Shown piece after piece: positions 1 to 8,723 of a DNA stretch of 64,000 bases. Both the position numbers and the translations under genes were made by a program. The stretch comes from Alkalilimnicola ehrlichii (GTDB lineage Bacteria > Pseudomonadota > Gammaproteobacteria > Nitrococcales > AK92). Position 1 is the first letter of the stretch; each line of letters opens with the position of its first letter. Where the stretch lies: NCBI RefSeq assembly GCF_003399765.1, contig NZ_NFZV01000011.1, forward strand, positions 1 to 64,000, written 5' to 3'. The notes beneath the pieces were generated by a model. It ran no database searches, was not told the origin of the DNA, and saw only the letters and a program-made list of their open reading frames with translations.

Positions 1-2
1 CG

Positions 3-3000
3 GACGGCATGACCGTGCGCAGCCACAACGGCAACGTCACCATTCAAGCGGCCCGGAACATTCGCCTGACCGGCCGCGGCGGCGGCGATATCACCGTCGC
101 GCAAAGCGGCGCCGGCTTTAGCGTCAAAAAAGACGGCACGGTGCGTCTGTTTGGCAACACCGTGACGCTGAAGGCCGATCAGGGCGTCACCTTCAACGGC
201 CCGATCTGTTATGAGACGGGCTGCGACAATGCACCTGAGCAGGTCAACGTGTCGGCCAACCGAACTACGACACCGATTCCGCAGCTTGTCAGCGAAGCCG
301 ACGAAGGAATGCTAGTCCAAGAATCAATAGCAGACGTCACCTGGTCTTTAACTGAAGCCCCCTTAGATCAAGTTATCGATTTCACCTTCCGCACACGCGC
401 ACTTGGCGGCAATCGCTCGGCAGAAATCGCTATATTGGAATGCAGCAGTGGCGGGCAACGCCGCCGCGTCGCTCATTGGCAACTACCTCTCAACGCTGAT
501 ACCACCCTGCACACAGGAAGCTGGCAACCAGAGGGGAGCGATCTTGGGCAAGTTGATGAACAAAGCCTGAACGGCCCCTTAGACTATCAGATTGAGGTTA
601 GGCTTGAAGATGCTGCCCCCGCGACCAGCCGCACACCCTTGCGCCTGTTGCAGAACTTGATAGTGAACGCACGTAGCTCCGATAATCAGACATTACCTGA
701 CGGAAGTCGTTTACAATTGCGGGACGCTTACGGTCGTCTAAGGGACGCTACCGTCCGGAGAGGGAAGGTCGGATTTGCCGCCGTTCCGCTCGGCGTGATG
801 GAACTGAGCGCCCCCTTCATCGGCAACGGCAGCTCAACAACAGTGAACAGTGATGACACTTCGAGTGATGAGGTTGCCGTAGAGAGCCTCGGCAACGCCT
901 GCAGAATACCGTTACTGTGCCGTAACGGCAGAGACCGCCGTGTCGGCTTTACTTATCAAGCTGACACCAACCTTGAAATCGAAATGCCCGCAATAGGCCA
1001 GCCGTTCTTTGCTGTCTCGACCATTGAGGATCAGAACGAGTGGACACTGACAGGCATCCCCGATAGTTATCACGGTTTCGAAGGTTATCGTAGAAATGTG
1101 CTATGGGATCAATTTTTGGGATTTGGCGGTACAGCGCCAGGCGAGCTACAGGGAACGAAAAGCGGCACATTCCTCAATAACGATTACAACGATCAGTATG
1201 AGGTCATTCCGGATAGGGCCGTCCCTCCACAGTGCCAGTTTGCGAACTTTACGGCTAGCGGGATTCTCAAAGATCCGTCAATCGACCGTCTAGACGTTCG
1301 ATTGCTGAACGAGCAAGGCCAGCCATTAAGCTTTGCCGGCGACATAGAAGAGACGATTAAAACTGTCACCGCGCAGCTTAATGGACAACGTTGGACCGTT
1401 ACCCTCCCCCCACTGGCAAACCCTTACTTCGGCATTGCAACCTTAGAAATCAAGGCATTCTATGGCGGTGAGCCATTAGCACACTCATCGTCTGTACTTC
1501 AGAGAGACATCCTTTTGCTTGGTGTCCAAGCAGGTTGGGCGGAAGGAACACAACCACGCACACATGCCGACGAACGAATCGTTACGGATTTTACCGATTT
1601 AGACTTTATTCGCGACGATGCCGGGGATGACTCTGCTGCCACCGAAGCGGCCTCTCGATTCCGTACTCGACGCATGCAGACCTTTACGATTGACAATGTC
1701 GAGCGGCCACTGCCGGCCTACATCGATGGCGAGTGGTCAACCGAACAGTCATTAGCACCTCGTATGCCGGAAGCTTACGCCGAACTTCAGATCCTGGGGC
1801 TAGGCAGCGATCGGGCGGTAAGCCTTTATGAGGCTTATGCCGAAGAGCTCGACGCTTCGGGTGACCGCCAGATGGTAAGTTGCCGCTGGTCAGGGGCGCT
1901 TCGCTTTGGCGGAGGGGCGTTACGCACTCCTACAGACTCTTTCGCGCCAACACGCTCAGATATTGAAAGTATCAACGGGAAAGCCGAAGTAGCTCTAAGC
2001 GAATTCCGCAGCGCTACGCAATACTATCACACACCGGCACTACCTCCTGAGGCGGAGATCCAACAGCGAAAACCGTCGTTTGAAAAACGGTCCTGGCACA
2101 ATAGCTCAAACGAAGCGCTAGAATTTGACAGTTTTGTACTCCCCTGGCACCCAGCTTTAGGCACCTGGAAAAACCAGCAAAACAATATCATTGAAGGTAA
2201 CGAGGCCGGCGCGGACGAGCATTATTACCAATACAAGGTTCGCGGCGGCGATATACAGCTCACTGCGAATACACAGGTTCTCGGCAGTAGCTTTGAGCTT
2301 TCTCTGCCTATAGCTCGCATTGAAGGTAAAAACCCGACAGTTGGTGATGTTCGCCAGATCCTCGATAGGAATTTTCTCCACGAGACTCTAGCCCCTTACC
2401 AATCGGGAACTCCAAGCATAATCGATGACGAGCTGTCAACCAGAGAAAAAATTGAAAAAATTATCGAAACATTCGGGTTTGAAGAGTTCATCGAACTCTT
2501 TATAAAACTTCTCTGGCATGAGTCGGAGAGTCAGCTTCCAGGTTCCCGTAAGATATCAAACAACAAAGAAATTTATCACTTCATGCGCCAGAGGTCCCGT
2601 TATCGTCGTTATAACGGAGTGTATAACCTTCGCATTCAAAACTGGCCACAGTTTGGACCGCCTGGGGGATGGGGGGTAGCTCAGCTAGACAACCCGCCTC
2701 CTACCCAAAACCAAATATGGAACTGGAAAGAAAATGTAACAGGAGCCTTTCAACTCCTTGTCAAGAAACTGTCGGAGGCGCTAGACAGAAACTTTGTTTT
2801 TGAAGGATCTAACACTCAAACAGTGTACAACACAAACGAAGATTACAAAAAAGAGTTCGAACAGTATGTAGGCGTGCTTAGCAAGGAACCAAAGCACGTT
2901 TGGCAAGGCAATGAATGGTACAGCAACCGTATTCGGTCCGGCAGAATAGCTCAAACTGTACTAATCAGCCCCAACAGCACTAATGAAGAAAAGAATGATG

Positions 3001-3104
3001 CAGCAAAAGTACTATTATGGATTGCCTTAGGAAGTTATAACGGGTGGAATTTTAGAGGCATACTGTACCCAGGAAAAGTTGGCCTCAACCTTGGAAACTA
3101 CTAA
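3..3104 (+). CDS. vgrG: VgrG (type VI secretion spike), 5'-truncated, with long C-terminal extension ending in a lysozyme-like domain
   Basis: The frame is open to the window edge, so the N-terminal gp27/gp5-like part lies outside. Residues about 1-75 are the end of the DUF2345 beta-helix of VgrG, with repeated short strands such as NGNVTIQAARNI and GNTVTLKADQGV. A roughly 750-residue extension of unknown fold follows. It includes a carboxypeptidase-like linker near residues 230-260. The last 200 residues resemble lysozyme/transglycosylase effectors: LLWHESES near residue 840 offers a candidate catalytic Glu, and GWGVAQLDNPPP followed by WNWKENV lies near 890-910. By eye the DNA becomes more AT-rich after about base 240 and most so after 2400, as in exchangeable effector tails. 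The inferred role is an evolved VgrG that delivers a peptidoglycan hydrolase to the periplasm of rival cells. VgrG identity is fairly sure; the enzyme class is inferred. Confidence 0.75.
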   Translation, partial: DGMTVRSHNGNVTIQAARNIRLTGRGGGDITVAQSGAGFSVKKDGTVRLFGNTVTLKADQGVTFNGPICYETGCDNAPEQVNVSANRTTTPIPQLVSEADEGMLVQESIADVTWSLTEAPLDQVIDFTFRTRALGGNRSAEIAILECSSGGQRRRVAHWQLPLNADTTLHTGSWQPEGSDLGQVDEQSLNGPLDYQIEVRLEDAAPATSRTPLRLLQNLIVNARSSDNQTLPDGSRLQLRDAYGRLRDATVRRGKVGFAAVPLGVMELSAPFIGNGSSTTVNSDDTSSDEVAVESLGNACRIPLLCRNGRDRRVGFTYQADTNLEIEMPAIGQPFFAVSTIEDQNEWTLTGIPDSYHGFEGYRRNVLWDQFLGFGGTAPGELQGTKSGTFLNNDYNDQYEVIPDRAVPPQCQFANFTASGILKDPSIDRLDVRLLNEQGQPLSFAGDIEETIKTVTAQLNGQRWTVTLPPLANPYFGIATLEIKAFYGGEPLAHSSSVLQRDILLLGVQAGWAEGTQPRTHADERIVTDFTDLDFIRDDAGDDSAATEAASRFRTRRMQTFTIDNVERPLPAYIDGEWSTEQSLAPRMPEAYAELQILGLGSDRAVSLYEAYAEELDASGDRQMVSCRWSGALRFGGGALRTPTDSFAPTRSDIESINGKAEVALSEFRSATQYYHTPALPPEAEIQQRKPSFEKRSWHNSSNEALEFDSFVLPWHPALGTWKNQQNNIIEGNEAGADEHYYQYKVRGGDIQLTANTQVLGSSFELSLPIARIEGKNPTVGDVRQILDRNFLHETLAPYQSGTPSIIDDELSTREKIEKIIETFGFEEFIELFIKLLWHESESQLPGSRKISNNKEIYHFMRQRSRYRRYNGVYNLRIQNWPQFGPPGGWGVAQLDNPPPTQNQIWNWKENVTGAFQLLVKKLSEALDRNFVFEGSNTQTVYNTNEDYKKEFEQYVGVLSKEPKHVWQGNEWYSNRIRSGRIAQTVLISPNSTNEEKNDAAKVLLWIALGSYNGWNFRGILYPGKVGLNLGNY

Positions 3105-3118
3105 AACCGAAGATTCGC

Positions 3119-4177
3119 ATGGCGACAAACCTGACTATAAGCACCACCATCTTTCGTTGCCTGGTAATCGGGCTGGCTTTGTTTAGCACTGCCTGCGGCG
3201 CTGCCTCATCGCAACAAGCCGAACCTACGGACGACGAGAAGCCCTACAACTGGCAGATATTCTTCTTCGACCCTGGCGACTACGAAACCTGTTTCCAGCA
3301 ATCGACTCCGACCAGGGCTAACTCTCAGGAAACAACCGAAGGCGCTCGCACTTGTTTATTGCCGGATTACGCTAAGATTAAAACCGAGGGCGGCATTAGC
3401 GACATCAGGGTCAGGCACTGCACGGACGCCAACGACAAGCTACAAGGCGTCCTTTGCATCATAACGATTAACCGGGAAGGGCAAGGGTGGACGGAAGCGT
3501 ATTCAGTCATTGATTTTCGAGATTCGTCACTGATACAGGAGCGAATCCCGATATTACGGCGCGGAGCTATCGACCCTAGCCCCTCTGCCTACCTCACTCC
3601 TGACGGCAAGTACTTGATCGACCGCAACGGCCTAGGTGTCTATGACATCGAGCAAGGGAAACCGCTCACGCAACCGCTTCAAACCGATGGATATTATCTC
3701 TCGGACCTGACGACAGTCAGGCCGGACGGCACACTTGCCTTTAAGCTGCTCACCGCGGAAGGCCATGAGGCACGCCGAGGTAAAGCGTACCAAGCCATTT
3801 TGGACGACATCCTCGCCGCCGAAGGCGTAGATTTTCCCTATGAAGAAGCAAAGCCAGAAGGCTTTGACCCTCGATACACGCAAGCCTATATTGGCGCGGG
3901 CGATCTGGCGCTCTACCCTGATTTCCCTTGGCTGCAAACATGGGAGCGAGAAGACCTGGGGCACCCCTTCCATTGCAAAGTAACCCCCGACGGGGTGCTC
4001 AGCGCATGCCGATTGTACGCCCGGCCTAATGCGCAAGGCGAAACCCAAGGTTGGATACTGGTCGATAACGCCACAGGCGTTCCCCTTCAGCATTTCCCTA
4101 ACATCGCATCACGCTTGCGGGACACCTTCTGGATGTGGACCGGGCCTGCCGAGGAACATCCGGGCTACTCGTGGTAA
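3119..4177 (+). CDS. Periplasmic lipoprotein, candidate immunity protein for the VgrG effector
   Basis: A 352-residue protein that begins with a signal peptide ending in the lipobox LFSTAC-G, so it should be an outer- or inner-membrane lipoprotein facing the periplasm. The mature part has paired cysteines (ETCFQQ, RTCLLP, RHCTD, VLCIIT) and short repeats such as YLTPDGKYLID and VRPDGTLAFKL, which look like beta-propeller blades. I recognise no named family. It starts 14 bases after the vgrG stop, on the same strand and with similar base composition. A lipoprotein directly behind a VgrG with a peptidoglycan-targeting tail fits a cognate immunity protein. That role is inferred from position and predicted location only. 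Confidence 0.6.
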   Translation: MATNLTISTTIFRCLVIGLALFSTACGAASSQQAEPTDDEKPYNWQIFFFDPGDYETCFQQSTPTRANSQETTEGARTCLLPDYAKIKTEGGISDIRVRHCTDANDKLQGVLCIITINREGQGWTEAYSVIDFRDSSLIQERIPILRRGAIDPSPSAYLTPDGKYLIDRNGLGVYDIEQGKPLTQPLQTDGYYLSDLTTVRPDGTLAFKLLTAEGHEARRGKAYQAILDDILAAEGVDFPYEEAKPEGFDPRYTQAYIGAGDLALYPDFPWLQTWEREDLGHPFHCKVTPDGVLSACRLYARPNAQGETQGWILVDNATGVPLQHFPNIASRLRDTFWMWTGPAEEHPGYSW

Positions 4178-4182
4178 GGAGA

Positions 4183-4234
4183 AAAAGCAACGTGCCTGGA
4201 GGGTGCCCCCATACGCTTCAGGCACGCTGCTTTT
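4183..4234 (+). terminator. Probable rho-independent terminator after the lipoprotein gene
   Basis: Arms AAAAGCAACGTGCCTG (4183-4198) and CAGGCACGCTGCTTTT (4219-4234) pair over 16 bp with one mismatch. The stem ends in a T run. It starts five bases after the stop codon at 4177. Confidence 0.6.
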
Positions 4235-4363
4235 CTCGCTTTAACCGCCGAGAAAAGTGCGTTTATGTACAAAGCTTCCCTTTCTAAGCCCTTTCGTCCC
4301 TTGAATAGACCACTCGCAGTACACAACTTTCTAATACTGTTATAGAAGTTCCAGGAGAGGCCG

Positions 4364-4992
4364 ATGCTCAAACGCTACTTGCTTATCGGCTGCCTGGCGG
4401 CGGGCCTTGGCTTAGTCGCCTGCGAATCGGCAGAAGAGATCCCTCACGATCAGCCACCCACGCCGGACGTCTCGCCGCCGGAAGAACCAGACGACCCGGT
4501 CGTCGAAGAACGCGCCGAAGCACGACCCGACCAAGCGCCGGAAGTTAACCTTTCGCTGTTTTTGAATCGTTACAGGAAGGCGAACCGGATCGTGCCGCGC
4601 AGTTTGTGGCCAGAAATACCTTACAGGTGGACGAGGAAGAGCTGGCTACCAGTTTGGAACAGCTATCGAATGTGTTTCGCGAACTCGACGAAGAAGAGCC
4701 GATTTCGATTCTAGCCGTCGAAGAACAAGGCGAATTTGCCATTGCCGTTACGCGCTTTCGCTATACGGAGAGCCCGGATGGGATGCCGGAGCTCCGCCCC
4801 ATCGTCATGGTTCAGGACGACGGCGCGTGGCGCGTCGACTGGGAACTGATGGGGATGGAACCGGTACAGGCATTGGCCATGTCGCCCCTGGCCCATCAAC
4901 TAGAACCTTTATACGACTGGTACAACGCGGAGCAGGAACAGCTCGAACTGGAAATCGTTGCCGGCACCAACGAACCCGAGCCGAGCGGCTAA
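4364..4992 (+). CDS. Small acidic lipoprotein, interrupted by a one-base frameshift
   Basis: The start ATG has a good AGGAG upstream and is followed by a signal peptide with lipobox GLVAC-E. A Pro/Glu/Asp-rich linker of about 40 residues follows. The frame is lost at a five-T run (4559-4563). One extra T joins it smoothly to FESLQEGEPDRAAQFVARN, which continues to 4992. The joined protein is about 209 residues. The C-terminal half (residues about 65-200) looks like a small alpha/beta domain of the NTF2-like or DUF4440 kind, but I cannot assign a family. Its stop codon abuts the stop of the convergent deacetylase gene. The function is unknown. Confidence 0.6.
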
Positions 4993-5661
4993 TTAAGCCG
5001 GATTCGGTTGAGTCCTGAGGCTATCCGTCAAAGTCGACGAGCGTAAACCCGTCTCCCGCCACCGACGCAGTAGATCCGGCAAAATACCCACGGTTACCTC
5101 CGGACGGTTATGGCGGTTAGGCGCATCGTGCAATAACACCACATCGCCATTTTCCACTCTAGCCAAACGCCTCCGAACGCCAGCCTCGGTTCCCCACGGC
5201 CCCCAATCGATAGCGCTGCGACTCCACAACACGGTGCGCTGGCCTTGCGCGGCCGCCTCCAGCACCATACACCGTCGCAAACGCCCGAATGGCGGGCGAA
5301 ACCAGTATATGCGCTCGCCACTAATGTCAGCCAAAATACGCCCCGCTTCCCGAACCTCCTGCCTGGCAAGCGGCACGCTCAATCGCCATGGATGACGATG
5401 GCTACAGCCATGACTGCCAAGCTCATGGCCTTCGGACGCAATCCGGCGAGTTAACAGCGGGTAACGCCGGGCCTGATCGGCCAGCAGGAAAAATGTCGCC
5501 CGCACCGAATGGGCCGCCAGCAAGTCAAGAATGGCCGGTGTATAGCGAGGATCGGGACCGTCGTCGAAACTTAACGCCACCCCGTTAACGCCGGGCGCTA
5601 GGCGGCGCCGGACCAATCCGCCCCAGAACAAACTGTCCCAATGCGTTGCCATACGGCTCAT
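4993..5661 (-). CDS. Polysaccharide deacetylase (NodB-like, CE4)
   Basis: A 222-residue protein with the NodB metal-dependent deacetylase motifs in order: SFDDGPDPRYTP near residue 30 (catalytic and metal Asp pair), GSHGCSHRHPW near 80 (the His-x3-His metal site), WFRPPFG near 115, and LLHD near 175. No signal peptide is visible, so it probably acts in the cytoplasm or on a lipid-linked sugar at the membrane. Its start overlaps the stop of the YkoP-like gene by 4 bp (ATGA type), so the two are translationally coupled. With the downstream-facing glycosyltransferase gene this suggests a pathway that deacetylates and decorates an envelope glycolipid or polysaccharide. The substrate is unknown. 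Confidence 0.85.
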   Translation of the reverse strand: MSRMATHWDSLFWGGLVRRRLAPGVNGVALSFDDGPDPRYTPAILDLLAAHSVRATFFLLADQARRYPLLTRRIASEGHELGSHGCSHRHPWRLSVPLARQEVREAGRILADISGERIYWFRPPFGRLRRCMVLEAAAQGQRTVLWSRSAIDWGPWGTEAGVRRRLARVENGDVVLLHDAPNRHNRPEVTVGILPDLLRRWRETGLRSSTLTDSLRTQPNPA

Positions 5662-6221
5662 CGCGGCTTCCTTCCATCCGCAAAATGCTCCAACAGCTGC
5701 TCCCGCGATAGCCAGAACTCATAAGGCTGTAAGCGTTTTCCGACCCGGCGGGCGGTGGCGGGATTGAAGGCATAAAGCAACACGCGCAAGTAGGCGCCAC
5801 GCAACCTTGCACGCCAAGTCAACGGTAACGGCTCCGCCTCGAAACCGACTTTACGGCCATGCGGCGGAATCCAGGTCACGCCATGGAAGCCGGCCACATT
5901 CTGTAGCTCCGGATCGTGCTGGACCTTATCGGCAAGCGTTTGCAAAGCCGTCACAAGAAGCCGTGCGAAGACAAAGCCGCCATGAGAGCGCCCGCGCGCG
6001 GCTTGCTCGCGACTCAAAGCGCTGTTGTTAAAATGCAGTTCGGCAACCGGCACCCCCGGCTCCAAACGCACTCCGCCCACCAACTCTTTCGCCGGCCCTC
6101 GATAGCGCTGACGCTGGATAAAGATCAAGCTGCCAACGGGCTCCAACCGATGGAAGCGACAGTAAACTCGCTCTATGCCGCGAAAGGCCGCATTGAGCAC
6201 ACGCCAAGCAGGCACCGTCAT
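5658..6221 (-). CDS. YkoP-like domain protein in the envelope-sugar cassette
   Basis: A 187-residue protein resembling the uncharacterised YkoP domain, with conserved-looking stretches VAELHFNN, VAGFHGVTW and PYEFWLSREQLL. No signal peptide or clear membrane segment is seen. It overlaps its neighbours by 4 bp on each side: the deacetylase downstream and the glycosyltransferase upstream. The three genes are therefore one operon and presumably one pathway. Similar trios of glycosyltransferase, YkoP-like protein and deacetylase are known in other bacteria, including a Bacillus yko cluster. The biochemical role of the family is not established, and family assignment here is by sequence appearance only. 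Confidence 0.55.
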   Translation of the reverse strand: MTVPAWRVLNAAFRGIERVYCRFHRLEPVGSLIFIQRQRYRGPAKELVGGVRLEPGVPVAELHFNNSALSREQAARGRSHGGFVFARLLVTALQTLADKVQHDPELQNVAGFHGVTWIPPHGRKVGFEAEPLPLTWRARLRGAYLRVLLYAFNPATARRVGKRLQPYEFWLSREQLLEHFADGRKPR

Positions 6222-7534
6222 GGGTTATTTCCTTTATGTTCACCCAGCGCTTGCGGCATTACCGTTTGCAGCACCGAGCCGGCAATGGCCCCAGCGCCCT
6301 CACGCCAACCGTACGACCACGCTTTGGCTTGCAGCTGAGCCAGTAGCAAAGGGTCTGCCAACCATTGGCGCAACCGGCTAATCAGTTGCTCCGAATCAAC
6401 CGCTTCGCCTAATCCATTGGCTTCCAAAAAAGCGACGTTAAAGCTTTCCTGGCCGCCCAAAGAACAGACCGCGAGGAACGGACGACCGCAGGCTAAGGCT
6501 TCCGAGACGCTCAAGCCACCGGGTTTACCGACAACCACATCGGCAGCTCGCACCAACATCGGCATCGGCACGTCATCGTCGAAGATACGCAACCGTCCCG
6601 GATAGTTGCCGCTTAGGTCGAGCAGACGGTGCCGATCGGTCTGACCGCCGGCGGCAACCAATAGCTCGCAATCGAGCTCGCACTGCAAAATAGGCTCCAG
6701 CGCTTCAACAGCGCCAATACCGCAGCCGCCCCCAGTTACCAATACCGTCTTCGCAGCGTGCGGGACACCAAGCTGGGCTCGGGCCTCTTGTTGCGCAACC
6801 GGGTGCCGAAAGCCGTTCAGCATCGGTATCCCTGTGACGGCAATCGCCGATTTCGGCACGCCATGGGCCCGTAGTTCGGAGGCCATTGCCGAGGTCGCCA
6901 CGCAAAATAATCCATTGCCGAACGCAACCAGATGTCATGCACGCCGTAGTCGGTTAAAACGCCGATGGCGGGAATAGTCACTTCATCCCGCCGCTTTAAA
7001 TGCGATAACACGGCGGCCGGCATCATTTGGGTGGCTATTATGGCTTGGGGGCGGAATGCTTGGATGCGCTGTTTAAGACGACGCGATAAACGCGTGTGCA
7101 TCCAGATCACCAGCCCGCGCCGTATCAAATTACCGTGTTTGGCGGCACGGTGAGTGAACGTTCCCAACAAGTTGAGAAAATCGTACGATCCAAGTTGGTA
7201 CCGGCAGCCGGGAAACTCGACCGACCGGGAAACCAGTGAGATAACACGCGTTCGATAGTATCCAACAGCTCTTGAGGCAATTCCGGCTGACGAAAAACTC
7301 TCGCCACCGCTCGGCATCGAATTGATAAAGCTGATCGTAGAGTCGCGGATGTTGCGTGACTGCTTCTAAGTACCCTTCTTTAACAGCGCCACTGACCCGC
7401 GAGTCCATTAAAGACCAAAAGTCGACATACTCGATCTCGACGCGCGGCTCGCGTTCGGCTAAAGCTTGCGCTACAGCTTGTGCGGCCTTTATATGCCCGA
7501 AACCGAGCGTAGAACTTAGTATTAGAATCCGCAT
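6218..7534 (-). CDS. MGDG-synthase/UGT-like glycosyltransferase (GT28 type), three apparent frameshifts
   Basis: The protein starts MRILILSSTLGFGHIKAAQ, the N-terminus typical of monogalactosyldiacylglycerol-synthase-like GT-B enzymes. The C-terminal half has the GT28 donor-site pattern: VLVTGGGCGIGAVE, then VGKPGGLSVSEALACGRP. It probably transfers a sugar from a nucleotide donor to a lipid at the inner membrane. The frame breaks near 7295 (five-base A run on the plus strand), 7225 and 6905. Adding one base at each gives one continuous protein of about 438 residues, including REFFRQPELPQELLD and AMDYFCVATSAMASE. The ATG at 7534 is preferred over one 12 codons upstream because of the family start. 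Three sequencing deletions are more likely than a decayed gene. Confidence 0.75.
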
Positions 7535-7763
7535 CCTTGCCTCTTCCTGGGAACCGGTCCTACGGGTCAAGCCGCCCCATCATTGGGCACGCTGACCCTT
7601 ACGTAGGCTAGAAATCTTCTCGTAGCTATCGTCAGGTATCAGAAACCCGGGCAAGAATTGATCTATAGGCCTCCCTAACAGCAGGCAAGGATAGCGGCGA
7701 TACGAACGCTTCTGGATTCGCATAATCTATTGGCGGGTTTTGGAAAACCTGTCAATAACAGCG

Positions 7764-8345
7764 TTACGGCGCGGACATACGCGAGCCCGGCTTAGCGACG
7801 ATCTGCGCACTACTCGCTTGCGGCCCCTCTTCGCCCATTTCCGGCATGAAACGCACTTCCGTACCCACTTCCAAACGGTCGAAGTCGTCATGCAGAACGC
7901 TATGCTTATGGACGTAGAATTCTTGTCCGTCTTCGGTTTGTATAAAGGCATATCCGTCGTCGCGGAACATCCGCACTACCATGGCGTAAGATTCGCCTTC
8001 CGCGACCTGCACCTTCACATGGCCTCGACGCCGCTGGGTGGTCGATTTCAGCTTCCGTTCCATAATCTCGAACGCCTCCCGCACGACGGTGCTAAGCTGT
8101 ACATGCGGCTCGACATTCCGCTCTTTATCGACAACCAACTCCTTACGCTTGGGCAAGGTCAGTTCGATCCGTACTCGAAAAGGGTTGCCGGTGTGCCGGT
8201 GCGCGTGAGGCCGCTCTACGACTACCCGGCACGAAATAATGTCATCAGCCATGTTGTCTAAACGACGAATACGCTCGCGGATAAAGTCCTCGTTATAGTC
8301 GGAATGGGAAATGCCGTTAAAGGTGATTTCAGCCGGGACCTGCAT
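7764..8345 (-). CDS. hpf: Ribosome hibernation-promoting factor (RaiA/HPF) with C-terminal cold-shock domain
   Basis: A 193-residue protein. Residues 1-115 look like the HPF/RaiA beta-alpha-beta-beta-beta-alpha domain that sits in the 30S decoding region and silences ribosomes. Residues about 122-190 are a cold-shock OB fold (MVVRMFRDDGYAFIQ, EFYVHKHSVL, VRFMPEMGEEGPQA). This two-domain form occurs in some proteobacteria but differs from the short HPF and YfiA of E. coli and from the long dimerising HPF. It stands alone, separated from the divergent Sir2 gene by about 380 bases that hold a candidate small RNA. The cold-shock part may bind rRNA or mRNA; that is inference. Confidence 0.88.
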   Translation of the reverse strand: MQVPAEITFNGISHSDYNEDFIRERIRRLDNMADDIISCRVVVERPHAHRHTGNPFRVRIELTLPKRKELVVDKERNVEPHVQLSTVVREAFEIMERKLKSTTQRRRGHVKVQVAEGESYAMVVRMFRDDGYAFIQTEDGQEFYVHKHSVLHDDFDRLEVGTEVRFMPEMGEEGPQASSAQIVAKPGSRMSAP

Positions 8346-8483
8346 TAGGGCCTCCTGTCCTCATCGGCGCAAACGCCTGACCTGTCAGGATGCGCCGGTC
8401 TAAACCCGACGCAACACTTTGCTATATGCTTACAGAGGAAACCTGGGAGCCCGGAGCGGGGGTTCCAAGCGCGCGCGCTAGGC

Positions 8484-8512
8484 AAAAAAACACCGGTCGT
8501 AAGACCGGTGCC
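8484..8512 (-). terminator. Strong rho-independent terminator on the minus strand, upstream of hpf
   Basis: Read on the minus strand, CACCGGTC-TTAC-GACCGGTG forms a perfect 8-bp stem with a four-base loop, followed at once by seven T. No minus-strand protein gene lies upstream of it. It should therefore end a short transcript that starts between here and the Sir2 gene. Confidence 0.75.
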
Positions 8513-8640
8513 TCAATAACAGACAGGAGGTTTAGTCTTATTGGCTAGAAGCGGGCTAGCCGCCCCTCCTGCCCCTCACCTTGTCCGCAGGATCGATTAT
8601 TCCTTAAGGCGCCGGTTAAGGTTGGGCCTTCGTCACAATT
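8484..8640 (-). ncRNA. Candidate structured small RNA ending at the 8484-8512 terminator
   Basis: The minus strand between the Sir2 gene and hpf has no credible reading frame but is rich in nested hairpins. CAGGAGG pairs with CCTCCTG (8524-8530 and 8565-8571). Inside it GGCTAG pairs with CTAGCC, and CCTTAA pairs with TTAAGG further upstream. A strong terminator closes the 3' end. The unpaired or breathing CCTCC could touch Shine-Dalgarno sequences. I cannot name a family, and the 5' end and promoter are not resolved. Confidence 0.35.
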
Positions 8641-8723
8641 CGACTCTGGGCGTCCCGACCTTGATACGATGAAGCGACGGAGGTCACAAACAGCCGCAAC
8701 TACTGATAACGGGAGGCTCACGA

